Positions 10,001 to 18,375 of a DNA stretch of 64,000 bases are shown here, piece after piece. Position 1 is the first letter of the stretch. Each line of letters opens with the position of its first letter. This DNA comes from Zobellia nedashkovskayae. GTDB taxonomy: Bacteria > Bacteroidota > Bacteroidia > Flavobacteriales > Flavobacteriaceae. The stretch is from positions 3,236,685-3,300,684 of the forward strand of contig NZ_JADDXR010000002.1 of NCBI RefSeq assembly GCF_015330125.1. The letters are read 5' to 3'. The notes beneath the pieces are model-generated. The model made no database searches and was not told where the DNA came from. It saw only the letters and a list, made by a program, of their open reading frames with translations. The position numbers and the translations under genes are program-made.

Positions 10001-13000
10001 TTGATGATGGTCAAGAAGATTTAGATGGTACGGACCCTTTAAATGATTGCGAATCTATAGGAGGTACTCCGCTATCAACAAGTGACTGTGATAGTGATGG
10101 CGTGCAAAATTCTTTAGATGCTTGTGAAGGTTTTGATGATGCCATAAATGCAGATGGTGATGCATGGCCAGATGCCTGTGATGAAGATGATGATAACGAT
10201 GGTATTCCAGATACCGTTGAAGGAGCTACTGATTTTGATGGCGATGGTGTTCCAAACAGCTTAGATCTTGATAGTGATAATGATGGTATTCCAGATGTTG
10301 TTGAAACAGGGAATGGTAGTCTAGATACTGATGGGAACGGATCTATAGATAGTTCAGAAAGTAATGTTGGTACAAATGGTGTTCCAGATGCAGCAGAAGA
10401 TGGCGGAGTTGATGGGGCTGGAGTTTCTGTGGTCCCTGTAAACAGTGATAATGCTGCTGGTGCAGATTATTTAGATATCGATTCTGATAATGATGGTATT
10501 AAAGATTTGGTTGAAGCACAATCAGATGCTGGATTAATGCAAGCATCGGGTAATGATACGGATTTAGATGGTGTTGATGATTCGTTTGATGTAGACAATG
10601 GAGGAAGCTTTAGTAATGCGCCTGAAAATACAGATGGTGACAGTTTCCCAGATTATTTAGATTTAGATAGTGATGCGGACGGCATTGTAGATAACATAGA
10701 ATGGCAATCTACATCGGGTTATCTTAGTCCATCTACAGATTCTGATGGTAATGGTTTGGCAGATAATTACGAAGTAGCACCTGCCGGTTCTGGTCAATCC
10801 ATAAATGAACCTGAAAACTCAGATGGTCAGGATATGCCAGATTTTAGGGATACAGATTCTGATAATGATGGTTTAAGCGACACTATAGAGGTGTATGATT
10901 ATAATGATGATTTAGCAGCAGATGTTACACCTTCGGGCACAGATGCTGATAATGATGGAATTGATGATGCTTTTGATTTAAGTATCGCGGCGCCTAATGG
11001 TTTAGAAGACCCTAATGGAGCAACAAATAACAATCAAGATGTAACTGGGTTCTTAAATACTCAAGATCCCTTTACCAGCGAAGTAGATTTTAGAGATGAA
11101 CATGTGCATTTAGAACCTACTGATACCGATGGTGATGGCATTGATAATCTCATAGATATCGACAATGATAACGATGGTATTTTAGATTATGTAGAATCTT
11201 TAGGTTTCGACCCTACTGATAATTTAGGTGATCCTTGTCCTGTTACACCATTCATTTTTACAGGTACTCCAACGGATGTGGGAGGAAGTAATACAGGTGC
11301 GATTGGAGATCAGTATAGATTTTCTAATGTTAATACTATAGATGGTAATGTATTGGATGCCATTATTACCATAACAGACAAAACTAGTAATATCACCACT
11401 TTTGATATTGAAAAAACACCTGGTGATAATATATGGAATATGGAATACGGTGGTTCGCCATCCTTTGCCAATGAAGAGTTTGAAATGGAATTCAATATCC
11501 AGTTTGTTCTTACCGGAACCCTCACGCAATTTAATGTAGACAGAATTGGAGGTACCATAGCAGATATTGATGGAGCTAATTTTAAAGAAAGTGTCGCATT
11601 AATAAGGCCCGGCTTATATGCTATTGATAGTAATAGCTTATTAATTGAAGTTGATAATTTAGCAACAGGTAAGACTACATTTATTGGTCCTAGTGAAACT
11701 TGGACAGGTGTGGATGATGGTGCTCGATTAGCCATGTATTTTAACTACTACAAAACAGATGATATCACCTTATCATTTATATCGGAAGCACTAAATGTAA
11801 GTCCAAACACGCATTTAGGTTCTGTTAACTTAGATGAATGCAGTATCAACGGATTATTCAGCCCTAACAATACAACAACAAATACGGGGTCAGGCGGTAA
11901 CCAATCTGGTCCAGGAACTGCTCCGGTCTTTACGGTGAACGATGGTATTGATAGTGACAATGACGGTATTGCCGATAATCTGGATATTGATTCTGATAAT
12001 GATGGAATTCCAGATAACGTAGAAGCACAACTTACAGCGTCATATATCCCTAGAGGAGTAGATGATAGTGACACGGACGGTTTAGGTGATGCATATGAAG
12101 GTTCAGGTAATGAAGGCTTAACAACTATTGATACGGATTTAGATGGCATTCCAGATTATATAGATTTAGATTCTGATAATGATGGTATCAATGATACGAC
12201 TGAGGCAGGCTTTACCTTGGCTTCAAATAATTTAGATGCAGATGCTGATGGTTTATTAAATGGATATGATGATGTAGATACCACTGGTGGTGTGTTTGAT
12301 TCAAATGATGATCAAGACAATGGAGCTTCAGATTTACCCAATATATCCAAGACAACAACTCCCGAAGTAGATTACCGTGAAGTTGGTATTGATGATAATG
12401 ATTTGGATGGCATAGCTGATTCAATCGATTTAGATGATGATAATGACGGTATTTTGGATACGCTTGAAACTTCAGGTACTGATCCAAGTGCTGATGACGA
12501 TTCTGACGGACTTTTAAATTATCAAGACACAGATTTAGGTACTGATGCAAATGGAGATGGTATTGTAGATATTTTTGATACCGATAATGATGGTGTTCCC
12601 AATCATTTTGATTTAGATGCGGATAATGATGGTATTTATGATGCGGTAGAATCAGGAAGTAATCAAGCTTTTACTGCTGGTATTCTAGATGGTGTTGTGG
12701 GTACTGATGGTATTCCAAATACAGTACAAGCAAGTGGTCAGCAAAATAGCGGTACTATAGATTATACGGCACTAGATTCTGAAACTGCCCCTGATGGAAT
12801 AGCAGATTTCCTTGAATTAGATGCTGATGGAGATGGATGTAATGATGTTATTGAAGCAGGATATACAGATACAGATGAGGACGGAATATTAGGTGATGGA
12901 ATAACAGTTGTAGATTCAAATGGAATTGTAACAGGAACCAATGTTTCTGACGGATACACCACACCAAATAATGCGGATAGTGCTACAGATACAGCATTTG

Positions 13001-16000
13001 ATTTTCAACAACCAGGTGCTGTTCCAATAATTGCAACTGCAGCAGAACAACCTCAAGATTTGCTAACTAATGGAAGTTCTCCAGAGACCTTTATAGTAAC
13101 CGCCGCAGGTACAGAAGTAGTATACCAATGGCAAGTTGATAATCAATTAGGTGGTGGTTTTGTTGATATAGATGATACCAATGCAACTGATATTTATACG
13201 GGAAGTACAACTGCAACACTAACGTTAACCGGCATTACAATTACGGAAAACGGATATGAGTATAGAGTAGTAATTACGGAAACGTCTTTTGTATGTTCTC
13301 CGTTAATTTCAGCGAATGCACTTCTAACTGTAGATGTAACTCCACCAGTTCCACCTACGGTAGAAAGTCAAATTACAAATGATACAACACCTGTTATTAC
13401 CGGAACTGCAGAGGCTAATTCTACAGTAGAAGTAGAAGTAGGAGGAGCATTTTATACAGTAATTGCCGATAGCTCGGGCAACTGGACAATAGATACCGAA
13501 ACAGTTACACCAGAAAGCGGAACATTCGCGCCAAATGTAAATGGTACTAATGAAGTAGTCATAACAAGTACTGATGCAGCGGGTAATAGCGCTGTAGATG
13601 TTACAACTTTAGAGTTAACGATAGATACTACAGAACCAGAAATTCCAACAGTAGAAAGTCAAATTACAAATGATACCACACCTGTTATTACAGGAACTGC
13701 AGAAGTTAATTCTACAGTTACAGTAGTAGTTGGCGGAGCAACATATGAAACGGTTGCCGATAGCTTAGGAGACTGGTCAATTGATACTGAAGTAATCGCT
13801 CCAATTAGTGGAACATTTGCACCAAATATAAATGGTACTAATGAAGTGGCAGTAACAAGTACGGATGCTGCTGGTAACAGTGCGGTGGATATAACAACTT
13901 TAGAGTTGACAATTGATACGACGGACCCAACGGCTCCTACTGTGGAAATTGTAGAAGACACCAATAATGACGGTTTAATTAGTGAAGATGAGTTAACAGG
14001 GGATATTGACGCTGTAGTTACACTTCCTACTGATGCCGTTGCGGGTGATACGGTAACCATCACGGATGGAAATGGAAATTCTCAAGATGTAGTGCTTACC
14101 GCAATGGATATTACTAATGGTACTATTGCTGTTGTTATCGCTAATCCTGGTGATTCAGGTACTATTGTGTTGACCGCGAACATTACGGATGTTGCTGGTA
14201 ATGTAGGTCCTGATAGTGCTACGGATACAGCGGTACTTGACCTTACCGACCCGACCGCTCCAACAATAGAAATAACGGAAGATATTAACGATGATGAATT
14301 AATAAATGAAGATGAACTAGTAGGAGATATCGATGCTCGTGTTACGCTTCCAGTGGATGCTGTAGCAGGAGATACAGTAACTGTTACCGACGGAAACGGA
14401 AACTCTCAAGATATTATATTAACAACAACTGATATCAGCAATGGATATATTGATGTAGTTATCGCCAACCCTGGAGATACGGGAACTATTGTAGTAACCG
14501 CCAATCTTACGGATGTTGCAGGCAATGTAGGGCCTAATAGCGCTACGGATACAGCGGTACTTGATATAACCGACCCAACGGCTCCTACTGTGGAAATTGT
14601 AGAAGACACCAATAATGACGGTTTAATTAGTGAAGATGAGTTAACTGGGGATATTGACGCTGTAGTTACACTTCCTACTGATGCCGTTGCGGGTGATACG
14701 GTAACCATCACGGATGGAAATGGAAATTCTCAAGATGTTGTATTAACAGTTTCTGACGCTACAAATGGTTTTATATTAGTTGTAATTGATAACCCGGGAG
14801 ATGGAGGGACTATAGTAGTAACCGCAAATCTTACGGATGTTGCAGGTAATGTAGGTCCTGATAGTGCTACGGATACAGCGGTACTTGACCTTACCGACCC
14901 GACCGCTCCAACAATAGAAATAACGGAAGATATTAACGATGATGAATTAATAAATGAAGATGAACTAGTAGGGGATATCGATGCTCGTGTTACGCTTCCA
15001 GTGGATGCTGTAGCAGGAGATACAGTAACTGTTACCGACGGAAACGGAAACTCTCAAGATATTATATTAACAACAACTGATATCAGTAATGGATATATTG
15101 ATGTAGTTATCGCAAACCCTGGAAATAACGGTACAATTGTCGTAACCGCAAACCTTACGGATATTGCAGGCAATGTAGGACCGGACAGTGCAACGGATAC
15201 CGCAGTACTTGACCTTACAGACCCTGGTGCTCCAACTGTTATAATTATAGATGACAGTAATGATGACGAGCTTATAAACGAAGATGAGCTGACGGGCGAT
15301 ATTAACGCTGTAGTATCACTACCTGGTAATGCGGTCGCCGGTGATACAGTAACCATTACTGATGGGAATGGAAATTCTCAAGATGTTGTATTAACAGTTT
15401 CTGACGCTACAAATGGTTTTATATTAGTTGTAATTGATAACCCGGGAGATGGAGGGACTATAGTAGTAACCGCAAATCTTACGGATGTTGCAGGTAATGT
15501 AGGTCCTGATAGTGCTACGGATACCGCAACACTTGATCTTACAGACCCAACTGCACCAACAGTTGAAATTACGGAAGACACCAATAATGACGGATTAATT
15601 TCAGAAGATGAATTGGTAGGTGATATCGATGCTCGCATTACGCTCCCTACTGATGCGGAAGCGGGAGATACAGTGACTATTACGGACGGACATGGCAATT
15701 CTCAAGATGTGGTGTTGACGGCAACAGATATTGCCAATGGCAGTATTGACGTAGTTATCGCCAACCCTGGTGATACGGGAACTATAGTTGTAACCGCAAA
15801 TATTACCGATGTTGCTGGTAACGTTGGTCCTGATAGTGCTACGGATACCGCAACACTTGATCTTACAGATCCTACAGCTCCAACTGTTGAAATTACTGAG
15901 GATACTAATAATGACGGATTAATAAGTGAAGATGAATTGGTAGGCGATATAGATGCTGTAGTAACGCTTCCAATGGATGCGGTAGTCGGAGATACGGTAA

Positions 16001-18351
16001 CGATTACTGACGGAAATGGAAACTCACAAGATGTGGTGTTGACAGCAACCGATATTACAAATGGTAGTATTGATGTTGTTATCGCGAACCCTGGTGATAC
16101 GGGAACTATAGTAGTTGCCGCTAACATTACGGATGTTGCAGGTAATGTAGGTCCGGACAGTGTTACGGATACCGCAACACTTGATCTTACAGATCCAACT
16201 GCACCAACAGCTGAAATTACGGAAGATACCAATAATGACGGATTAATAAGTGAAGATGAATTGGTAGGTGATATCGATGCTCGCGTTACGCTCCCTACTG
16301 ATGCGGAAGCGGGAGATTCGGTTACTATTACAGATGGAAATGGAAACTCACAAGATGTGGTGTTGACGGCAACAGATATTATAAATGGATTTATAGATGT
16401 AATTATTGCCAATCCTGGTAATACGCCAACTATAGTAGTAACCGCTAACATTACAGATGTTGCTGGTAACGTTGGTCCTGATAGTGCAACGGATTCAGCA
16501 GTATTAGATCTCACTGATCCAACAGCACCAATAGTTGAAATCACTGAAGACACCAATAATGACGGATTAATAAGTGAAGATGAATTGGTTGGTGATATAG
16601 ATGCCGTAGTAACGCTTCCAACGGATGCAGTAGTTGGAGATACGGTAACGATTACTGACGGAAACGGAAACTCACAAGATGTGGTGTTGACGGCAACCGA
16701 TATTACCAATGGCAGTATTGATGTTGTTATCGCCAACCCTGGTGATACGGGAACTATAATAGTTGCCGCTAACATTACAGATGTTGCAGGTAATGTAGGT
16801 CCTGACAGTGTTACGGATACCGCAACACTTGATCTTACCGACCCAACTGCACCAATAGTTGAAATCACTGAAGACACCAATAATGACGGATTAATAAGTG
16901 AAGATGAATTGGTTGGCGATATCGATGCCGTAGTAACGCTTCCAATGGATGCGGTAGTCGGAGATACGGTCACGATTACTGACGGAAACGGAAACGCACA
17001 AGATGTTGTGTTGACGGCAATCGATATTACCAATGGTAGTATTGACGTAGTTATCGCCAACCCTGGTGATACGGGAACTATTTTAGTGACTGCTAATATA
17101 ACAGATATTGCTGGTAACGTTGGTCCTGATAGTACTTCCGATATGGCGGTACTTGATCTTACAGATCCTACGGTCGATAGTTTTTCAACTATAGATATTA
17201 CTCCTGTTCTAACAGGTCAAGGTGATGCAAATGAAACATTGTTAATTGAATTGGATACTGACGGAGATAATATTCCTGATGTTACGTATACGGTAATTAC
17301 CGATACAAATGGAGATTGGAGTTTAGATACAGAAACTACAACACCAGATTCCGGTAGCTTTCCCAATCTATTAGATGAAGATGTCATTGCTATTACAGCT
17401 ACTGATCCTTCAGGAAATACAGGAATAGGAGAGGTAACGGTTTCTGTAGATACAGATAATGATGGAATCGATGATAATGCGGAAACGCGATTAGGTACAG
17501 ACCCTAATAATCCTGATACCGATGGTGATGGAATTAATGACGGCCAAGAAGTCAATGTAGATAATACAGATCCATTAGATGATTGTAGTTCTGTCAACGG
17601 ATATCCGTTAGGAGATAGTGATTGTGATGATGACGGACTAACAACAGATGAGGAAGTCGCTTTAGGAACAGACATTGACAATCCGGATAGCGATAATGAC
17701 GGACTTCTTGATGGGGAAGAAGTTACTCTAGATACTGATCCAAATGATTCCGATTCCGATGATGATGGTATCTTGGATGGTCAAGAAGTTTTAGACGGAA
17801 CAAACCCTTTAGATGATTGTGACCATATTGATGGTACGGCACTTCCGAATAGTGATTGTGACGGTGACGGACTTACCACGGCACAAGAAGATGCAATAGG
17901 TACGGATTCATATGAAGCCGATACGGATGGTGATACAATACCTGATGGTCAAGAAATAGAGGATGGAACAGATCCACTTAATCCTTGTGACTCGTTAAAC
18001 GGAGTACCAACGCTTGATGCTGGTTGTAACCCTGAAGTAGTTAACTCTGGTATTGCAGTGAGTAACGAGATTATTACACCAGATAACGACGGTACTAACG
18101 ATGGGTTCATTATAGAAAATATAGAATCCTATCCTAATAACACCGTACAAATTTATAATCGTTGGGGAGTGATTGTTTATGAAATGTCGGGTTACGATAA
18201 TAGTACAAATGTATTCACCGGTACTTCTAGTGGTAGAACAACCATTAATACGGATTCCAAACTACCGGTAGGTGTATACTTCTACGTGATCAAGTATGAG
18301 AACAACGGGATAAACCTAAGCAAGGCAGGCTACCTATATATCAATAGATAA
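4090..18351 (+). CDS. Giant Ca-binding-repeat adhesin with type B T9SS sorting domain
   Basis: The product has 4753 residues. I chose ATG 4090 over the upstream TTG 4024 because it begins a clean signal peptide (MKIESSKFKN, hydrophobic core, cleavage after SYA/Q). Order: residues about 30-480 are a beta-rich head resembling IgGFc-binding-type N-terminal regions; about 490-555 an Ig-like unit (YQWYQDG); about 560-670 a DUF11-like unit; about 680-3000 many thrombospondin type 3 repeats (DxDxDG) with interspersed beta domains, including nine exact 62-residue units; about 3010-3110 an Ig-like unit; about 3110-3278 two Ig-like repeats; 3279-4358 ten 108-residue repeats; then one Ig-like unit, more type 3 repeats, and the type B sorting domain in the last 100 residues (TPDNDGTND, IYNRWG). 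It is a likely extracellular Ca-stiffened adhesin exported with the PorP/SprF protein 24 bases downstream. The ligand is unknown. Confidence 0.93.
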   Translation: MKIESSKFKNKLLSLVFLLFAIASSYAQLSDLHYLPPLRQRAADLNEQAVYLSTPEITPFTVNIYQGTLTTPVAVVSVSNLAPYVYTLPNGQNDITMVNDVNVGVVLSSSGLRFEAPGGEKFYVNYRGRNTVQGASLTSKGRAAIGKHFKWGGAPLIRNKSIHNATLGIMATEDNTTVTISDYNPDCVFRLGTDVDGLTADTITVTLNKGQSYVVENRGALGDANKDGWLGADVLSDKDIVISNGNILVGVVASSGAQDAGIDQPVPIETLGREYVFVRGGGSDALEFPIIIGTVNGTEIFVNGATTPIATINDGDYFLIPGSNYLGSTAGSNVTVVTSKNVYAYQCLAGSTSPATNGLNFIAPVNCLLPSSLNNIAQIEDLVGLDIDGGLTIIASTTTPDANIVVTDGSGVVTLPTPNMASGLPWKSFYLPSLTGSISVESSGPIAVGVVGLSGALGIGGYFSGFDTLPTVDYSISGLGCLGETISLDEPFDTYQWYQDGVAVAGANAIDFTPPSIGDIFVRVSKGGCSYDSNVIPMFFCDPDIVLTKTADNTIYSEGENITFTITVESLGLDDVTNLVINDVLPAGLTLVSATPNTGTWSAPNWNVGTMVKGEKQTLVIVASADDIDAAVPSISVTNTISNTQDQIDSNSSVDDTTEVITIENLDDDNDGVPDTLDICEGFDDTVDTDLDGIPNGCDSDDDNDGILDVDEFNKDCGLVATNDIHFTDSSYNLIPANSNDGDLVAYIKDFDNDITAVATTTIGTGTFPAGNPNYTDGTIQVDMQTRNSNSAVTGTTTEIVFSELILSTEFNVRSLARNASGSYDESQNIKFYNNSVQVEFPADIYSTSGTVGTGASYDQVSGEAVAAIIGGSAQEANFRFNIDKGINRIVITQSTTANADNIGWRVNTLCTLYTDTDNDGIYDHLDSDSDNDGCPDALEGNASYDYGDLDGSFRLTATIDAAGIPGGVSQGIGTSKDNLQQAIECSECNPNHPLYNDEDGDSIGDACDEDDDNDGITDALECTPAKGSILTGDDSLLLTGEYNNGDGVSQQFTITSTEYNISDKTGPAYDGLQLRWNQGTDPTVQITLTLQEPVNAVQQGIRVSYYEPNSEVGGIQNADKTITITWPGGGTAVLSDPLGETDLGNGAVITSGTPFQVAPDAAGLSRLAPDSQWSLLIDTSTGITFPMDIVYDADGTINSSANHVNEGFAFRSVVSCDVDNDGVPNIFDLDSDNDGIYDVVESGGTDADANGIADGSISATGIPSTAGAGTTPIETTIETPDYLNLDSDADGCSDANEAYEDSTADNGDGLEYNDSDSATVSDGSGTILANGLVASAAYSTSNVSAVTTEDLDLDGDGLVGICDLDDDGDGDPDITDTDPLDPCVFSTNQVAANAEASWNALDCDGDGETNGFEIANGTDPSDPCEVTVPTVRTSTDENYVIWAAEDCDGDNLDNGTEATNGTDPFNTDTDGDGVQDDVDSDALDPCDPVQAAGYLGYDATNAIWAAADCDGDGVTNGTEDTNGTDPYSTDTDGDGIPDNIDAAPLDPCDPVQPAGYAGYVATNAIWAAADCDGDNVTNGAEATNGSDPYNTDTDGDGVQDDIDTDALDPCDPVQAAGYTGYDATNVIWAGADCDGDGVINSTEVTNGTDPYSSDTDGDGVPDSTDTDALNPCNPVQPAGYTGYDATNAIWAAADCDGDNVLNGTEATNGSDPYNTDTDGDGVQDDVDSDALNPCDPVQAAGYTGYDASNAIWAAADCDGDGVINSTEVTNGTDPYSTDTDGDGVPDDTDADPLEPCDPSQMAGYALYDASNAIWAAADCDGDNVTNGTEDTNGTDPYNTDTDGDGVQDDVDTDALDPCDPVQAAGYTGYVSTNAIWAAADCDGDGVTNGTEVTNSTDPYSTDTDGDGVADDVDTDALDPCTPVQAAGYTGYDATNPIWAAADCDGDGVINSTEVVNGTDPYNADSDGDGIDDGQEDLDGTDPLNDCESIGGTPLSTSDCDSDGVQNSLDACEGFDDAINADGDAWPDACDEDDDNDGIPDTVEGATDFDGDGVPNSLDLDSDNDGIPDVVETGNGSLDTDGNGSIDSSESNVGTNGVPDAAEDGGVDGAGVSVVPVNSDNAAGADYLDIDSDNDGIKDLVEAQSDAGLMQASGNDTDLDGVDDSFDVDNGGSFSNAPENTDGDSFPDYLDLDSDADGIVDNIEWQSTSGYLSPSTDSDGNGLADNYEVAPAGSGQSINEPENSDGQDMPDFRDTDSDNDGLSDTIEVYDYNDDLAADVTPSGTDADNDGIDDAFDLSIAAPNGLEDPNGATNNNQDVTGFLNTQDPFTSEVDFRDEHVHLEPTDTDGDGIDNLIDIDNDNDGILDYVESLGFDPTDNLGDPCPVTPFIFTGTPTDVGGSNTGAIGDQYRFSNVNTIDGNVLDAIITITDKTSNITTFDIEKTPGDNIWNMEYGGSPSFANEEFEMEFNIQFVLTGTLTQFNVDRIGGTIADIDGANFKESVALIRPGLYAIDSNSLLIEVDNLATGKTTFIGPSETWTGVDDGARLAMYFNYYKTDDITLSFISEALNVSPNTHLGSVNLDECSINGLFSPNNTTTNTGSGGNQSGPGTAPVFTVNDGIDSDNDGIADNLDIDSDNDGIPDNVEAQLTASYIPRGVDDSDTDGLGDAYEGSGNEGLTTIDTDLDGIPDYIDLDSDNDGINDTTEAGFTLASNNLDADADGLLNGYDDVDTTGGVFDSNDDQDNGASDLPNISKTTTPEVDYREVGIDDNDLDGIADSIDLDDDNDGILDTLETSGTDPSADDDSDGLLNYQDTDLGTDANGDGIVDIFDTDNDGVPNHFDLDADNDGIYDAVESGSNQAFTAGILDGVVGTDGIPNTVQASGQQNSGTIDYTALDSETAPDGIADFLELDADGDGCNDVIEAGYTDTDEDGILGDGITVVDSNGIVTGTNVSDGYTTPNNADSATDTAFDFQQPGAVPIIATAAEQPQDLLTNGSSPETFIVTAAGTEVVYQWQVDNQLGGGFVDIDDTNATDIYTGSTTATLTLTGITITENGYEYRVVITETSFVCSPLISANALLTVDVTPPVPPTVESQITNDTTPVITGTAEANSTVEVEVGGAFYTVIADSSGNWTIDTETVTPESGTFAPNVNGTNEVVITSTDAAGNSAVDVTTLELTIDTTEPEIPTVESQITNDTTPVITGTAEVNSTVTVVVGGATYETVADSLGDWSIDTEVIAPISGTFAPNINGTNEVAVTSTDAAGNSAVDITTLELTIDTTDPTAPTVEIVEDTNNDGLISEDELTGDIDAVVTLPTDAVAGDTVTITDGNGNSQDVVLTAMDITNGTIAVVIANPGDSGTIVLTANITDVAGNVGPDSATDTAVLDLTDPTAPTIEITEDINDDELINEDELVGDIDARVTLPVDAVAGDTVTVTDGNGNSQDIILTTTDISNGYIDVVIANPGDTGTIVVTANLTDVAGNVGPNSATDTAVLDITDPTAPTVEIVEDTNNDGLISEDELTGDIDAVVTLPTDAVAGDTVTITDGNGNSQDVVLTVSDATNGFILVVIDNPGDGGTIVVTANLTDVAGNVGPDSATDTAVLDLTDPTAPTIEITEDINDDELINEDELVGDIDARVTLPVDAVAGDTVTVTDGNGNSQDIILTTTDISNGYIDVVIANPGNNGTIVVTANLTDIAGNVGPDSATDTAVLDLTDPGAPTVIIIDDSNDDELINEDELTGDINAVVSLPGNAVAGDTVTITDGNGNSQDVVLTVSDATNGFILVVIDNPGDGGTIVVTANLTDVAGNVGPDSATDTATLDLTDPTAPTVEITEDTNNDGLISEDELVGDIDARITLPTDAEAGDTVTITDGHGNSQDVVLTATDIANGSIDVVIANPGDTGTIVVTANITDVAGNVGPDSATDTATLDLTDPTAPTVEITEDTNNDGLISEDELVGDIDAVVTLPMDAVVGDTVTITDGNGNSQDVVLTATDITNGSIDVVIANPGDTGTIVVAANITDVAGNVGPDSVTDTATLDLTDPTAPTAEITEDTNNDGLISEDELVGDIDARVTLPTDAEAGDSVTITDGNGNSQDVVLTATDIINGFIDVIIANPGNTPTIVVTANITDVAGNVGPDSATDSAVLDLTDPTAPIVEITEDTNNDGLISEDELVGDIDAVVTLPTDAVVGDTVTITDGNGNSQDVVLTATDITNGSIDVVIANPGDTGTIIVAANITDVAGNVGPDSVTDTATLDLTDPTAPIVEITEDTNNDGLISEDELVGDIDAVVTLPMDAVVGDTVTITDGNGNAQDVVLTAIDITNGSIDVVIANPGDTGTILVTANITDIAGNVGPDSTSDMAVLDLTDPTVDSFSTIDITPVLTGQGDANETLLIELDTDGDNIPDVTYTVITDTNGDWSLDTETTTPDSGSFPNLLDEDVIAITATDPSGNTGIGEVTVSVDTDNDGIDDNAETRLGTDPNNPDTDGDGINDGQEVNVDNTDPLDDCSSVNGYPLGDSDCDDDGLTTDEEVALGTDIDNPDSDNDGLLDGEEVTLDTDPNDSDSDDDGILDGQEVLDGTNPLDDCDHIDGTALPNSDCDGDGLTTAQEDAIGTDSYEADTDGDTIPDGQEIEDGTDPLNPCDSLNGVPTLDAGCNPEVVNSGIAVSNEIITPDNDGTNDGFIIENIESYPNNTVQIYNRWGVIVYEMSGYDNSTNVFTGTSSGRTTINTDSKLPVGVYFYVIKYENNGINLSKAGYLYINR
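8428..10101 (+). repeat. Nine tandem 186-bp (62-residue) thrombospondin type 3-like units
   Basis: The codon pair for DC of the motif DCDGDxxxNGTE recurs at 8428, 8614, 8800, 8986, 9172, 9358, 9544, 9730 and 9916, exactly 186 bases apart each time. Each unit reads roughly DCDGDGVTNGTE, then TDTDGDG, then DPCDPVQ, then an aromatic linker (GYTGYDATNAIWAAA). The Asp-rich parts match calcium-binding type 3 repeats, and each unit carries two cysteines. The last unit diverges after its first third. A shorter related unit begins at 8296. Confidence 0.95.
13924..17163 (+). repeat. Ten tandem 324-bp (108-residue) Ig-like units with EF-hand-like loops
   Basis: Unit starts (DPTAPT or variants) fall at 13924, 14248, 14572, 14896, 15220, 15544, 15868, 16192, 16516 and 16840, every one exactly 324 bases apart; the array ends at 17163. 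Each unit has a 12-residue loop matching an EF-hand consensus (DTNNDGLISEDE in seven; DINDDELINEDE or DSNDDELINEDE in three), then GDTVTITDGNGNSQDV and TANITDVAGNVGPDSATD strands typical of bacterial Ig-like adhesin repeats. Nucleotide similarity is high and mosaic between units. Confidence 0.95.
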
Positions 18352-18375
18352 AATATTTGTCCAAAACAAATAACC

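Noticed and set aside
15702..17060. Long minus-strand ORF (452 codons) inside the adhesin repeat array
   Set aside because: It is the antisense shadow of the 324-bp repeats. It repeats with the same period and lacks a credible start or protein-like composition (Ser/Thr/Val/Ile only).
8428..17163. Regular direct repeats that might suggest a CRISPR or other non-coding array
   Set aside because: Units are 186 or 324 bases with no unique spacers, and all lie in frame within one coding sequence.
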